Source of the DNA: Chiridota heheva
Lineage: Eukaryota > Echinodermata > Holothuroidea > Apodida > Chiridotidae
DNA: 64,000 nt
Direction: 5' to 3'
NCBI GenBank assembly: GCA_020152595.1
Contig: JAIGNY010001593.1
Location: forward strand, 234,001-298,000
Below the pieces are notes generated by a model. That model had not been told where the DNA came from. It was given only the letters and a program-made list of their open reading frames with translations, and did no database searches. The translations under genes and the position numbers were made by a program. Positions 41,223 through 54,430 of this stretch are shown piece by piece (the stretch's first letter is position 1; every line of letters begins with the position of its first letter).

Positions 41223-42662
41223 TTAAACCTGAATGCAGAAACCTCTGCTTGCGGCCAGAAATGTCTGATTGTGGCCAGAAATCACTGATTGCGGCCAGAA
41301 ATCTGATTGCGGCCAGAAATCTCTGATTGCGGCCAGAAATCTCTGATTGCGGCCAGAAATCTCTGATTGCAGCCAGAAATCTCTGATTGCGACCAAAAGA
41401 CTGCCTGCTGCAAAAAACACTGTTTGCATGCACAAGCAAAAACCACTGTTTGCATGCAGAAACCACCGCTTGCATACAGAAATTGTGAGCAAAAATCACT
41501 ACTGTACTGAAAAACACCACTTGTGTGCAGAAATTACTTCTTACATGCAGAAATCGCTACTCGTGAGCAGAAGTTCCTACTCTTAAGCAAAAATCGCTAC
41601 TTGTGAGCAGAATTCTATACTCCTTAACAGAAGTTTCTACTTGTGAGCAGATATCCTACTTGTGAGCATGCAGAAATCACTACATGTGAGCAGAAATCGC
41701 TGCTCGTGAGCAGATATTCCTACTCGTGAGTAGAAATCACTACTTGTGAGCAGAAATCACTATTTGTGAGCAGACATCCCTACTCGTGAGCAGTATTCAC
41801 TGCTCGTGAGCAGATATCACTACTAGTTCGCAAAAATCTCTACTGGTTAACAAAAGTTCCTACTTGCGAGCAGATATCACTACTTGTAAGCAGTATTAAG
41901 CTTACTCGTGAGCATGCAGAAATCACTACTTATGAGCAGAAATCCTTACTCGTGAGCAGAAATCCCTACTAGTTAGCAGAAATCTCTACTCATTTACAGA
42001 AGTACCTACTCGAGAACAGATATCACTACCTGTGAGCAGAAACCTACTCGTGAGCATGCAGAAATCACTGCATGTGAACAGAAATCTTTAATCATGAGCA
42101 AAAATTTCTACTTCTGAGCAGAAATCACTACTTGTTAGCAAAAATCACTACTCATGAGCAAAATGCCCTACTCTTGAGTAGAAATGAGTACTCATTAACA
42201 GAAATCCCTACCCGTGAGCAGAAATCTTTACTCATGAGAAGAAATTGCTGCTCGTGAGCAGAAATTCCTACTCCTGAGCAGAAATCACTACTCGTGAGCA
42301 GAAATCACTACTCGTGAATATGAATCCATACTCATGAACGGAAATCCCTACTCCTGAGCAAAATTCCCTACTCATGTGAGTAGAAATCAGTACTCGTTAG
42401 CAGAAATCACTATTCGTGAGCAAAATTTCCTTCTCGTGATAAGAAATCAGTAGACCTTACTCTTTAAAAGAAATCCCTACTTGTGAGTAGAAATTCCTAC
42501 TCGTGATGAAAAATCAGTACTTGTTAGCAGAAATCACTACTCTTGAGTATTAATCCCTGCTCATGAGCAGAAAATCCTACTCCTGAGCAGAAATCACTTC
42601 TTGTGAGCAAAAATCACTACTTGTGAGTAGAAATAACTAATTGATAGCAGTAATCACTAATC
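41223..42662 (+). repeat. ~20-bp satellite array, two variants, about 1.44 kb
   Basis: 41223-41400 is built of cagaaatctctgattgcggc. From about 41480 on the unit becomes cagaaatcactacttgtgag with many C/T changes at the CpG. Intermediate units at 41400-41480 join the two. ORFs here are translations of the repeat. Confidence 0.92.
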
Positions 42663-42961
42663 GGGTGCATTGGGGGTAGGGGGCACGGCACGTTTATGAG
42701 AAAATATATTTACTAAAGATTATGATTAACTACACATGGAAGTTTGAAGTTTATTTCCAATTTTTCAATATATATATAACATACGTACAAAAAAAATGTC
42801 CAATGACTGCAATTGATGTAGTAATCACCCCCCCCCCCCTCACATTATTTTGATTTGAGATCAAATTATTCTGTGATTTTGAGAAGGATGAAATAGATTG
42901 TGCCTCTGATAAAAGCTGTTTCAAATGTTTTCCCATGCTGCTATTGTTGCACGTCAACTGT

Positions 42962-43795
42962 TTTAAAGGAATATTCCCATGGTATTTTTGTAATATTCCC
43001 ATGGTTTTTTGTAATATTCCCATGGTTTTTTGTAATATTCCCATCTTTTTATCGTTGTAAAATTCCCATGTTTTTTGTAATATTCCCATGGTTTTTGTAA
43101 TATTTCCATGGTTTTTGTAATATTCCCATGGTTTTTTGTAATATTCCCATGTTTTTTGTTGTAATATTTCCATGGTATTTTGTAATATTCCCATGGTTTT
43201 TTGTAATATTCCCATGTTTTTTTGTAACATTCCCATGGTTTAAATATTCCCATCGTTTTTTTGTAAAATTTTATTTGAAAGAGCATACTTTTAGAGCCAA
43301 TTTGGTACAAAAATCAGTTTGATATCATTTTCCGTTTAGGAGATATGGATTTTTAAAAATTTCCCAATTGCATTTTGAAGTTTGATAAATACGTGTTTGA
43401 TGATGTCATAGAAGCAATTCCATTGCAAACGTTTATGTATTTCTTTAAATGTTAATTGGTTGTTTCTGTATGATTAGAAGCAATTTTCCCAAATTTATTG
43501 AAGTAGGGTATATTTGGCAATGTATATAAATACCTAACTTTCATCAATTTATTTTGCTAGCAGGTCATACTCATAAAAAAATATGATAGATTTGAATGAA
43601 ATACATCAAGTTTGTGTTGCTGTGATGTCATACTGAGCCTTTTCCTATTCATTTATTGGAATTTTTTGTGAACCGTAAAATTTGAATATCTCCTGTCAGG
43701 AATAACATTTCAACATGAATTTCGTACTAACTTGTTTCTAATATTTTTCTCTTTCTTATGATAGGTCACGAAAAAACATAGGAATATTCCTTTAA
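42962..43795. mobile_element. foldback element whose left arm has expanded into a 21-bp array
   Basis: The left end ttttaaaggaatattcccat and right end ggaatattcctttaa are inverted. From 42970 to 43260 the left arm is about 14 tandem copies of 'gtaatattcccatggttttt'. The interior is AT-rich without an ORF. It lies 13 bp from the next foldback element. Confidence 0.7.
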
Positions 43796-43808
43796 GTAAA
43801 AACAGAAA

Positions 43809-44050
43809 ACAGCTTCTATTTTCAAAATGGATTTCTATAGTTAAAATGGACTGGAGTAAAGCCTTCTCATTACCACTATACTCCTTTTTTGGTACTTAAT
43901 ATATTCTGTACCAGAATAGCAAACAAAATTTTGTTAGCTATTCTGGTACAGTTTTTTTAACTACCAAAAATGGTGTATAATGGTAATGTAAAGGCTTTAT
44001 TCCAGTCCCATTTTGACAATAGAAATCCATTTTGAAAATAGAAGCTTGTA
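43809..44050. mobile_element. foldback MITE F1, copy 1
   Basis: Nearly perfect palindrome: 'acagcttctattttcaaaat' at the left and its complement at 44020-44050. The central arms ctgtaccagaatagc and gctattctggtacag surround a ~16-bp loop. Same family as 59883-60120. Confidence 0.85.
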
Positions 44051-47000
44051 GAATGCTTGTAACATTTTCTGTAAAAAAAAAATTTTTTTTTAACCTTTTT
44101 GTCCTGTCAGTAAGAAATAATGAAAATGAAGAGTTTGGCTAATCTGATGCCATTCTACGTCAGGCTCGCTGTTCAGACTGATCTTCAATGTCGCTAATCA
44201 GGCGTTACTCCATAATCCAATCAGATTATGGGTGACGGATTTCCAGTCTAAATTAAAGTTGCACTTTTGATGTTGCTCGTTGTAATTTCAGGTACATGGT
44301 TTTTTTTTTGTAAAACTTTATAATACTGCAGTCTGCAATGCGCTTAAGTGAATTCTTTCGATCTTCTGCGAAATTGGAATTGGAAATGTAAAGTTCAAAG
44401 ATTTTTTAGTTTGATTGATGAATGTTGTTTTTTATGCACATTCGACAAATTAGATTGCTTCTGCTTGATATCACATTGAATGTTTCAATGCGCATTAATG
44501 TTAAAACATTAGTGACAGCTTTGATTCTATTTGATTCTATTTGATAATAGAAAGAGTGGTGTAGTCTGAAAATTGTGTTTGAAGTTCTATTTTTATTTCT
44601 GGATAATGGCTAGTCAAGGTTTCATGAGATTGTAGATTATTATGATGCTGTTACAGATACTGTTAAGTAGTAGGTAGCTGCAATCCCCACTCCTGTTGAT
44701 CAAAGTTGGAAGTCAAATTTGGCTATAATGTTTCTTGCAAAGCTCTCAATTAAAAGAGGAAGTTTGGTGATGGGCTTGAAATGTTTGGGTGCTTTGTGCC
44801 AATACTTTTGTCCTAAATTGTAGCAGTGGCTTAGCTATAATTTTTTGAAGGGATAGGGGGGGGGGAGGGGGGGGGGGAAGCTACAAATGTTCTGAATCCA
44901 AGCTCCTCCCCCTCCCCCGTCACCTTAAAAAGTCAAGTATTTTGAAGGAAAACTTTAGAAGAATTTTGAGGAGAGACTGGGACATTTTGGGCAAAAAGTA
45001 AGAAATTTTGTTAAAGTCAGATATTTTGAAGAAAAACATGCTGTTTCTATTTTGCATATTGAAATCTGCAAAATTTCCTGAAATTGTTGGAAATTTTCAT
45101 CCAGGGAGGCACTTTTCCTGCTGCCCCTCCCCCCCCCCTCTCCCCCTCATTAGTTTAAATTTTTCTCTTAGAAAGCAACTATTGATTGGGAACATACTTA
45201 AGATCCCTTTGTAGAGCGTTTTGAGACGGCTGTGCCTTGGAAAGCGCTATATAAGCACCTTACATTATGAATGTTATTATCATCTCCAAAACTCTATAAT
45301 TGAATCAACTGCTCTCCTTTAAAGATATATCTTAGAGTCTGGATTAAAAACAAATATGGATTGCCTAGTCAATCATCTTAAATTTGCATAAAACTTTGCA
45401 TATTAAGAATCAAAATTCCTAATTTGTAATTGATCCTGATGGGATTTTATGTTATTTTCATGGAATATAATAGATTGAAAAACATATAAGTCAATTTTCC
45501 TGTACTTGTCCATAGATCTTTCAAAGGTGGCCATGGATGTGTATAGAAGCAGCATTAGATCAATTAATCGATACAAATTTGAAAGCCATAATGGGGCAAA
45601 AAATGTTGGTTTAAGATTTTACAGTTTTTTCAATATTTAGACATCAATGTATTAGTTTTATGCTAATTTGTGATGTATGCCATCAATCAGGGCATAAATA
45701 CTGCGGGTGTGGGGTGTCACTCCCCTCATTTTATGATTTGTCGGTAGAATTTGGGATTAGTAGGTAAATCTGGTATCAGGTCGGTAAAATTAAATATAAA
45801 ACAAGACAGTCAGACAGTTTGAAGCTAAATTGCCATATGATGAACCGTTATTGTTTATCAACATTTCTACAGAGAGGCAGTTTTTTTCAAATGCATGATA
45901 TGCTAATTTGATGCCATCGGTAAATCTTATATTTGACACCTTCCAGTTAAAATGGTCTACTAATGCGCCTGTCTGCAACCTTGATTACATCCTTTGGTTT
46001 TTAAATTGTCATACTTCTTGGAAAGGGGTGCTGCAAAATTTGACCAAATGTTTTATAGTCCTTAACATACCTCCAATTCAATTCCAGCAGGCATAGACTT
46101 TATCATTTCCAGTGCCTAAAACTTAAGGGGAGGAACTCCAAAGATTTATATAAAGCTTGTCTGCCTTGTCTGCACAGTCACATATCTCATATTTAACATA
46201 TTGAATCTCCCTACTCTTTAATCAGCCATAGCTAAATTATATTTAAGAGTTATTCACAAAATTCAAAATCTCTTCACCGTAAAATTTGAAACACTTTTAT
46301 AAAAAGTATTTAACTCTAAACTTCCATAGATTATTCAATGTGAAAATTAAAAAGGAATTTTGACTCTTTTGACGAAGATTCTGTCAAAAATCATATTTGA
46401 AGTAATTGTTACATGGGTATGTCACATTTTGCATTCGGAGATATTTTTGAGTGATTTAGAGATTATTTTTTGATCTTTCCTCGATTAAAAAAAAAAAATC
46501 TTTTCCTCTCTTTTCACAAAGTCCTCAATCCAGTGTACCAGCTGAGCATTTTGTCTGAATGATGTGGCTTGTCATCAGATATATAAAATTCATATTGAAT
46601 TTCACAAATACCCTTAACACATGGAAAATCTTGCCGGAAATTGTCTCTTATTTCTTTATATAATCTTCCGATTTTGCAATCTATAAGTATTTGTTCTTCA
46701 TGTGTGTACAATTCATTTTTGGCATCAATAGAATTGCATTTCGTACCTTTTTTGAAGTAAATCGTTAAAGGTATGCATTTACTGTAAGGTACAGATGGAT
46801 TTATTAGGAAGCAGCATAGTTTGACAAATGCTAAAAAGTAGGTCCTTTTGGCACATGATTCAAAAGCCAGTGAGCTTTTTTGCTACATGTGTCTTACAAT
46901 TCTTTCTTGGCTTAAAATTATTTTAATTAAATTGCATTTTCTGGAAGGAATAAAGGTAATGTTCAAGCTCTTGAAAAAAGGTACCAAAATAAAGATCTAA

Positions 47001-47124
47001 TAGAATGTAGAAAAGTAGTTTCAAAATAGGTCTATTTGGTACATGAATTAACCTATAATCTATTTTGCCAGGTATGCATTTTTCATTGGGAAATGTAGGT
47101 CGAACTCTGCCAGAAGAGATTGAA
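44051..47124. other. unassigned sequence with a SINE 3' tail
   Basis: Mostly unique. 44824-44875 begins 'cagtggcttagctat' and runs into G-rich sequence, possibly an old hAT-like end. 45210-45290 ('gagcgttttgagacggctg', 'gcgctatataagcacc') resembles a SINE 3' tail. No gene seen. Confidence 0.45.
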
Positions 47125-50100
47125 TTAATTTGATTGATTTATTTTCCATTTTCATGTATATATTACAATATTTATAATGAATTTGTGAGAAAATGTTAGA
47201 AGGGCTTTGAAGTTGGAGCTTTTACAAGAAGCCCACCGTAACTTAAATTAAATAGTTAATTACAAAGGAAATGTATAGAAAAGTGAAATTGTGAAAATAG
47301 AAGGAAAAGAGGACTCTCCCCCACCCCCATCCAGTAACATAAAGAAGCCTAGGGAAAAAGTAATAAAGTGGTTGGGTAAAAATAGGTAAGATGTCAAATA
47401 TAATCATAAAGTGGAAATGAAAATTGGACGTATTTAGATATAAGTGTCTTTCTTAACTTATCAGAAAAGAATTTTACAGTTTTTATGTGTTTTGTAGAAT
47501 CGCATATTTGATTCCAGAACTTAATTAGATACAATGGAGTGTTTGAAAAGGTCAGAATTTATGGGATGAGAAAATAAATGATGGGAGAACCTGGTATTGT
47601 GGGAATGTATGTTATGAGTAAAAGAAAAGTAATCCTTGAAAATATCTGGTAATTGTTGATTAACAAATTTAAAAGTGAATACGCATTGGTGTCTGTGGAT
47701 ATCAAAAATATCAAGAAAACATAGTCTGGTAAAAAGAGGGGATGTATGTGCTCGAAAACTTGATTGGGTGATAATACGAACAGCCTTTTTCTGAAGTATG
47801 AATAATTGATTTAGATACCCCATACTACATTGCAATAGCTTAAATGAGGAAGAATAAGAGTATTATATACATTTTTAAGGATGTAATTAGGTACAAACTC
47901 TTTAATTTGATAGAAAACCCTAATTATTTTAGAAATAGATGTCTTAATCTTATTAATATGAGAAGACCATTTTAATAAAGGGTCGATTTACGTATAAATC
48001 TAAAAATTTGATGCCATCAACACGTTTGATTTGGGAATTATCAATTGATATATCAATATTATTTATATTCTTGTGATGGGGATGAAAAGCCATGAAATGA
48101 CTTTTGCTGATATTTAAAGATAGCTTATTAACCTTAAACCAATTTGCAACATTTTTTAATTCAGGGTTGATGACTGAGATGACATCAAAATTGTTATGCT
48201 TAAACAAAATACTAGTATCATCAGCAAAAAGTGTAAAAGATGTGAAGAATAGGTAATATCATTTACATATAGCAAAAATAACAAAGGCCCAAGGATTGAC
48301 CCCTGGGGCACACCACAATTTAAATTACGATAAGATGAATAATAAGTGTTATCAAAGGATACAAGCTGATGTCTGTTTGATAAGTAAGTAACAAACCAAT
48401 TGTAGGCCACTCCTCTAATACCGTCATGATGCAATTTAGCAAAAACAAATGTGATGATTGACAGTGCCGACAGCTTTCAATAAGTCCAAAAATACACCTA
48501 TTGAGTACTCCCTATTGTTGAAACCATTTATGATATATTGAGTGACATCTAAAGCTGCCTTAGCAGTAGAATGGCCTTCACGAAAACCAAACTGTCTGTT
48601 GCTAAGTGTCTTATTTTTACCAAGGAATTTAGTAGTATGATTGTAAATAATGCGTTCTAGAATTTTGATTTAAGATGAAAGTACTGAGATGAGTCTATAG
48701 TTAGAAACACATAATCAATCACCACCTTTGAATATCGGAGTTACTTTAGCTTCTTTGGAAGGAAGTGGTACAACACCAGTGGAAATTGATCAATTAAAGA
48801 TAAACATTAGAGGAGCTGCTGAAGCAAAACGATTATCTTGGAGAAAATTAAGAGAAATATTATCAATACCATTAGCACCTTTTTCATATTCATAATTAAG
48901 TCAATAATTTCTGAGCAGTTAGTTGGTGATAAAATAAAGATGTTGGGATTGCATCAGGAAAATTTGATAACATGTCGGGATTGTACTAGCAAGATTGGTA
49001 CCTACAGTATATTAACACAATAATCATTAAACGTGTCAGCCATTAAATGTTTATCGTTTATATAATTGTCATTATCTTCAATTTTATCAATAGTAGTTTT
49101 GGCTGAAGTATGACCAAGAATTTTATTAATGATATCCCAAGTTTTCTTTAGGTTGTTTTTATTGTCATTAAAACATTTTTTAAATGTATCTTCTTAGCCA
49201 ATCTGATAAATTGTTGGTAAGCTTATTTTTATACTGTATATACTTGCACATATTAATAATAGAGGGATGAGAAAGATATTTCTTATAAAGCCTATTCTTT
49301 TGGAAATAGATCTTAAAGTACCTTGTGTTATCCATGGAGATTGGAGCTTTTGAGATTTAACCTTAAATTCTGTAACAATACAATGCTTAGATATAATATA
49401 GTAAACATTATCAAAAAAAAAAAAGAGGTGCAATGGCTCAGTAGCTAAGGAGTCATGCTCGTATTCGAAAAATACCGGATTCGATTTCCATTGCGACCGC
49501 TGCAATGTGTCCTTAAGGAAGACACTTTACACTACTTGCTTCAGTCCACTCAGCTGTAAAATGAGTACCAGCACTGATGAGGAGTTAATCTGCGATGGAC
49601 TGGCATTTCGTCTAGGGGGAGTCATGTACTCTCATCCGCTTGCGCCATGGAAACCGGGGATAAGCACAGGCTTTATGAGCCTAATGGAACGAATGGATTT
49701 AGCTTATCAACAAATAAATTATATACAACATCTGCATCAGTTCCATTAAATAGAGGTTCCCAGTCAACAGAAGAAAGTTAAAGTTTGACATTGTGTAGCG
49801 CTTTAGCACTAGTATCTTTCCTATGGTAAACAAGCTTATTTGTGTTGATAACAGATGAACTAGAACCAAAATCCCTACAACAAAAGATTGGTAAGTGGTC
49901 ACTTATGTCAGATAATAGAATGCCAGATCTTGAATTAAGAGTAGAATCATTAGAAAAAGTATTATTAATGAGTGATGATGATGAGGATGTAATCCTTGTT
50001 GGTTTTAATATCAATGGTAAATAAGAATGAGAATACATTAAATCAAGAAAATGTGAAATATGAGGCAAATGGTCATGCTTCAAAAGATCGATATTGAAAT

Positions 50101-51440
50101 CTGCGGTAAGATAGCAATTTTTCTTTTCGTTTTGTATGCTATGCAAAATACCAGATAATTCATCATTGAAAGTAGATATTGGGACATCAGGAGGTTTATA
50201 ATTGACTCCCTAAGATAAGAGTTTTATTATTGAGTTTAACCTCAACAAACATAGATTCAAATAAAAGAGGGTTTAATAAAAGATCATTTCTAATTACAAA
50301 TGGTACTAATATATTAATATAAAATCCAACTCTTCCACCACTTTTAACACCCCTGTCCCTGTGAATGAAGGTATAATTTGGAATTTGAATTGAGCAAAGA
50401 TTTGAATCAGTATAAAGCCAGGTTTCTGTAATAGCTAAGCAGTAAACTTTCATGAGAAAGAAATCAAAAATTCATTTATGGCATCAAAATTCCTCAATAA
50501 ACTACGAGCATTTATATGTAGCATAGAAAAAGTATACTTAGTGAATTATTAGATAAATTATTCAAATCACTTATGTCTGAATACAAAGTTGAATTAAGAT
50601 TAATGGGTGAAATATCATTTTCATCATCATGTGAAAGGTTTTGGTCCTGGTCACAAAAAATATCATTTAATAAAGAAGGGTTACCCAAATCCCTTGAAAA
50701 AGCAAAATTGTTTAAGTTTGCAAATGGTAAACAATTCATTAAGTCCATAGAGTCCTCATAAAAAAAAAAAAAACATAGTAGTCAACTTAAGTGGGTATAA
50801 GTTTGTAAGGTCACTCACACCGGGGGATCCTCCACTTTGTTTTGGTGCCATCTGATGATTGAATTAATCCAAAGATACGACCGTCAATGGACCATGCTGT
50901 GGAAACACGGGGATGATCTGATACCTTTTTCAGTAGTGCTTTGTTTCTGGCGGTGAGGTCTTCTTGATTTACGATATCCGTGGATTTTATTGTCCGTCTT
51001 ATTCTCAATAGTTGAGACCTCACTGTATAATTTGTAAACTTTATTAATATGGCTCTGCATCCTTTTGAGTTTGGTTTGCTAATTCAATGACTTCTGTTGA
51101 TGTCTGTTTCTTTCATGTCCACCACCAATTTGTGATGGGCCAGATTCTTGATAGGAGATCCGTGTTTTTCCCTGTATTTTTGGGATGCAAAAAACACATA
51201 CACAATTGCATCGGGAATATTGTTCCATGATGTTCAGCTCGCATTTGATTTGTTCCATATTACATTTTTGTTTGTTGTGTTCACTAGTCAAAGTGGTAAG
51301 TTCCTTGGAGCTTTTGTCCAGTTGACATTCAAGGTCATGAATTCTTTTTTCATGGACCTTTATTATGTCGGAAAGTTTATTTAGTGATTCTTGGAGAACC
51401 TCTTTTATTGCAGATTGTATCATGGTTTTCAATTCTTCGC
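47125..51440 (-). mobile_element. CR1/Jockey-like LINE, nearly full length, decayed
   Basis: Minus-strand order: an ORF1-like coiled-coil segment (51440 to about 51080; LSDIIKVHEKRIHDLECQL, ELNIMEQYSRCN); endonuclease (about 50500-49780; CLAITETWLYTDSN, GRVGFYI, YLTADFNIDLL, SDISDHLPIF); reverse transcriptase (about 48840-47960; FGFREGHSTAKAALDVT, LNCGVPQGSILGPLLFLLY, LFADDTSILF, WFKVNKLSLNISKS); and C-terminal region (47835-47521). The 3' UTR runs to about 47125. Domains lie in shifted frames. A SINE is nested at 49425-49700. The clade call rests on these motifs only. Confidence 0.85.
49425..49700 (+). mobile_element. tRNA-derived SINE, family S1, nested in LINE
   Basis: 'tgcaatggctcagtagctaa' (A box), 'ggattcgatttcc' (B box), then 'gtgtccttaaggaagacac', 'gtaccagcactgatgagg' and 'gcgccatggaaaccgg'. 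Flanks share ttatcaa, a likely short target duplication. It interrupts the LINE between its endonuclease and reverse transcriptase. Confidence 0.8.
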
Positions 51441-51447
51441 AACCACA

Positions 51448-51895
51448 GACATCCGCCTTGGCCACTCCTCTCTTACTCACTCCCATCTCTTATCTGGCTC
51501 CTCTGCCCCTCTCTGCCCCATTTGCAACATTGATTTCCCCATCAAGCATATTTTCTTAATCTGTCCCCTATACCAGAACTCCAGATCTCTTTTCTCCTCA
51601 ATCTCAGACCTATTCGAAAACAATTCTTCCTCAAACATCATCAACTTCCTCTGCAACAACAACCTCTTCCACCTCATATAATCTCCTCCCTTCCTTTCTA
51701 CACCTAACCTTACACACCCCTTTCTTTTCACCTAAATTTTTCTCCCACATTCAGCCTTTCCCCTTTATCTCCCTTACAAACCTTCCATCTCCTCACTATC
51801 TTTAGTTTTACACCATTATTTATTAACACCCTCTTGGCACATTTGACTCTGACTGTCGCCGACCGTTAAACATCAACAAACCAAGCCAAACCATC
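51448..51895 (+). mobile_element. RNase H LINE 3' end (family A)
   Basis: Matches 32345-32765 and the reverse of 1-180; ends 'gttaaacatcaacaaacc'. Its 5' edge abuts the 5' edge of the CR1-like LINE, so the 135-codon minus frame starting at 51486 is a chimera of both. Confidence 0.8.
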
Positions 51896-52197
51896 AATTC
51901 TTTACTTTTCAGTAGTGCTATCAGAATAGAAGAAACCATTTCTTCTTGTTTCTTGTTCCTCTTGTATCCTTGGTGGATTATGGCTTTGATGAGGAATATG
52001 ACAAAAGAGAACAGACTGCTGGCTGGAGGTGGATTAGAGCTTGATGAGAGGAATTGAGCACTAGATAATAGATGAGTGTTAAAGATGACCACTGAGGTGT
52101 GACTGTCTATTGCTTAGCTAGTGTTGAAATAGTGATAAAATTTGGTCAAAAATTTCATTCTTTGAACACAATATCACCCGATATTTCTTAAAAAGCA

Positions 52198-52520
52198 GGA
52201 GGCTTGTCTCAGTAAAATTGTGGGAGGCTTGTCTCAGTAAAATTGTGGGAGGCTCGTCTCAGTACAATTGTGGAAGGCTCGTCTCAGTACAATTGTGGGA
52301 GGCTCGTCTCAGTAAAATTGTGGGAGGTTGTCTCAGTACAATTGTGGGAGGCTCGTCTCAGTAAAATTGTGGGAGGCTTGTCTCAGTAAAATTGTGGGAG
52401 GCTTGTCTCAGTAAAATTGTGGGAGGCTTGTCTCAGTAAAATTGTGGGAGGCTCGTCTCAGTAAAATTGTGGGAGGCTCGTCTCAGTAAAATTGTGGAAG
52501 GCTTGTCTCAGTAAAATTGT
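52198..52520 (+). repeat. 25-bp minisatellite, about 13 copies
   Basis: Unit ggaggcttgtctcagtaaaa + ttgtg, very homogeneous; the variable site is c/t in 'gctcgtctc' versus 'gcttgtctc'. Confidence 0.95.
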
Positions 52521-52525
52521 GTAAT

Positions 52526-54044
52526 GAGAACGGGATGCGATCATTTGATGTCATTTTCAGTTGTGAATGCAAATCCATGTGCTGTCTGTTTGTACAGTCA
52601 GACAGTGGGACGTTGTGTGTGTCAAGTGCATTGCGTTACTGTAATGGGAAACTTGTTTTTTTTAACACGTTTGTCAGGAAGAAAAAGCGAAAGTGAAATA
52701 TCAGTATCATAATACTATAATAGTAGTCACTGAACAAAAATTACTTAGAAAAAGAAAAGATCAAAGCAAAAATCGAAATAAATGATTATACTGGAACTCG
52801 AACTCTGGGCTGAGGCTTGTTGGTTTAAAAAGATTTTTCCAACCCATCGCCCTAACCAACTGGGCTATTACATGTGTTGACCTTTACAGCGTTGTTAATA
52901 AATATATATCTTGAAATAAGAGACAACGAATCATGCAGTAATTGGTTAAAATTTCAACCAATCAAACAAATTGAATGGAATTTGAAAGACTGTGTTCATA
53001 TAATGATTTTCCTTTTTTTTTCTTCTTTCATAAATTTTTAATAGAAGTGATCACATCTCACAGTCTACTTTTATTGTTATTATAGACTGCAATCGAACCT
53101 TTATTTCCAACTGGGATCATGAGGTAGAGAAAATATTAAATTCCTAAAAGCAATCCTACATTTAAAAATAAATTGAGAATTCTTATACTAGGAGACTTTC
53201 AGTCTGTCCTGTTACGTTTACGAGAAGTATTCTATTATTCCAGTGTCCACCTCATAATAATATGGCTCCCAGGGGGCATATCTAGATTTTGTTGTTGTTG
53301 GGGGGGCTCAATTAAGAACCCTCTAAAACCCCAAACCAAGTTCAAACATTTCACTCTTCTGTCCCTATGAACCTCCCAAGTCTACCCGGCTTCATTTGAA
53401 AGAGGGGAGGGGGTGCCACTGTTTGTAAGGTATTAGCCCTCTGTAGTATCCTGACTGATTTTTCCACTTTTTGTTTAGTACTCCTTTAATTCTATTATCA
53501 ATGACTTTTGATCTTACAATTTTCCTGTTCACTTCATCTGCCAATAAACTAAAATGATTGCAAGTTGTTTGAAAAAATTGTTTCAACTACTTCAGGTGGG
53601 TTGATTAACACTATATGACATGAGAATTTATTTTCAGCACGGACTGCTATTTTTTTTCTCTGTTATTATACATACTTCAAACACTAGTGTTGTTACAAAA
53701 ATACAACTTTGAAACTTGAACTCAAAATTTATATTTTGTTTATATGGAAACAAACTAATGTCATGGTCATTGAAGAAATTCGAGCATGATGCTCTTCCAG
53801 AATACTAACAGTGCCTTAAACGTTTTGTTGAGATTTAAGAGGCCTTCATTACCCAACCCCCAATGGACGCCACATTCCTGCACCAATTAAATGTCCATTG
53901 GAATCAATTATTACAAAGTTAGTGATATCTTTATCAATAGATTGCTTCTTGTTTGCATATGTTTAACTGAGCATGCATTTTGTTGAATTATGGAGCTATT
54001 AACTGAGCTCCATGGTTGAATCATATCATTATATCTTTTATCTA
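52526..54044. other. unassigned sequence
   Basis: AT-rich. 52790-52870 contains 'ggaactcgaactctgggctg' and 'cccatcgccctaaccaactg', possibly an old tRNA-derived fragment in reverse. No gene seen. Confidence 0.4.
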
Positions 54045-54430
54045 TTTTTACCCAACCACTTAATCAATTTGCCCTAGGCTTCGTTATGTTACTGGGTAGG
54101 TGGGGTGTGGGGGTTCCTCTTTTCCTTCTATTTTCACAATTTCACTTTCCTATACATTTTCTTCATGATTAATTATTAAATTTTCACTTTCATATAGTGG
54201 GGTGAGGGGTGGAAAGGGGGTGGGGGTTCCTCTTTTCTTTCTATTTTCACAATTTCACTTTCCTATACATTTCCTTTGTGATTATTTATTAAATTTAAGT
54301 TACGGTGGACTTTTTGTAAAAGCTCCGGCTTCCAAGCCCTTCCACCATTTTCTCATAAATTGTTACATGTTTTCATTATAAATATTGTAATATATGCATG
54401 AAAATGGAAAAGTAAATAAATCAAATCAAA
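54045..54430 (+). mobile_element. 3' UTR copy of the CR1-like LINE
   Basis: Matches, in reverse, the 3' end of the element at 47125-47390 ('ggtggactttttgtaaaagc', 'tttcactttcctatacattt', 'gaaaatggaaaagtaaataa'). The segment 'ctattttcacaatttcactt' occurs twice (54128 and 54242), a short internal duplication. Confidence 0.8.

Noticed and set aside
42751-43322. Repetitive frames (for example NITKTMGILQK) on both strands
   Set aside because: Translations of the 21-bp array in a foldback element.
51079-51486. Intact 135-codon ORF1 protein
   Set aside because: The first ~13 codons belong to a different, oppositely oriented LINE and the end is frameshifted.
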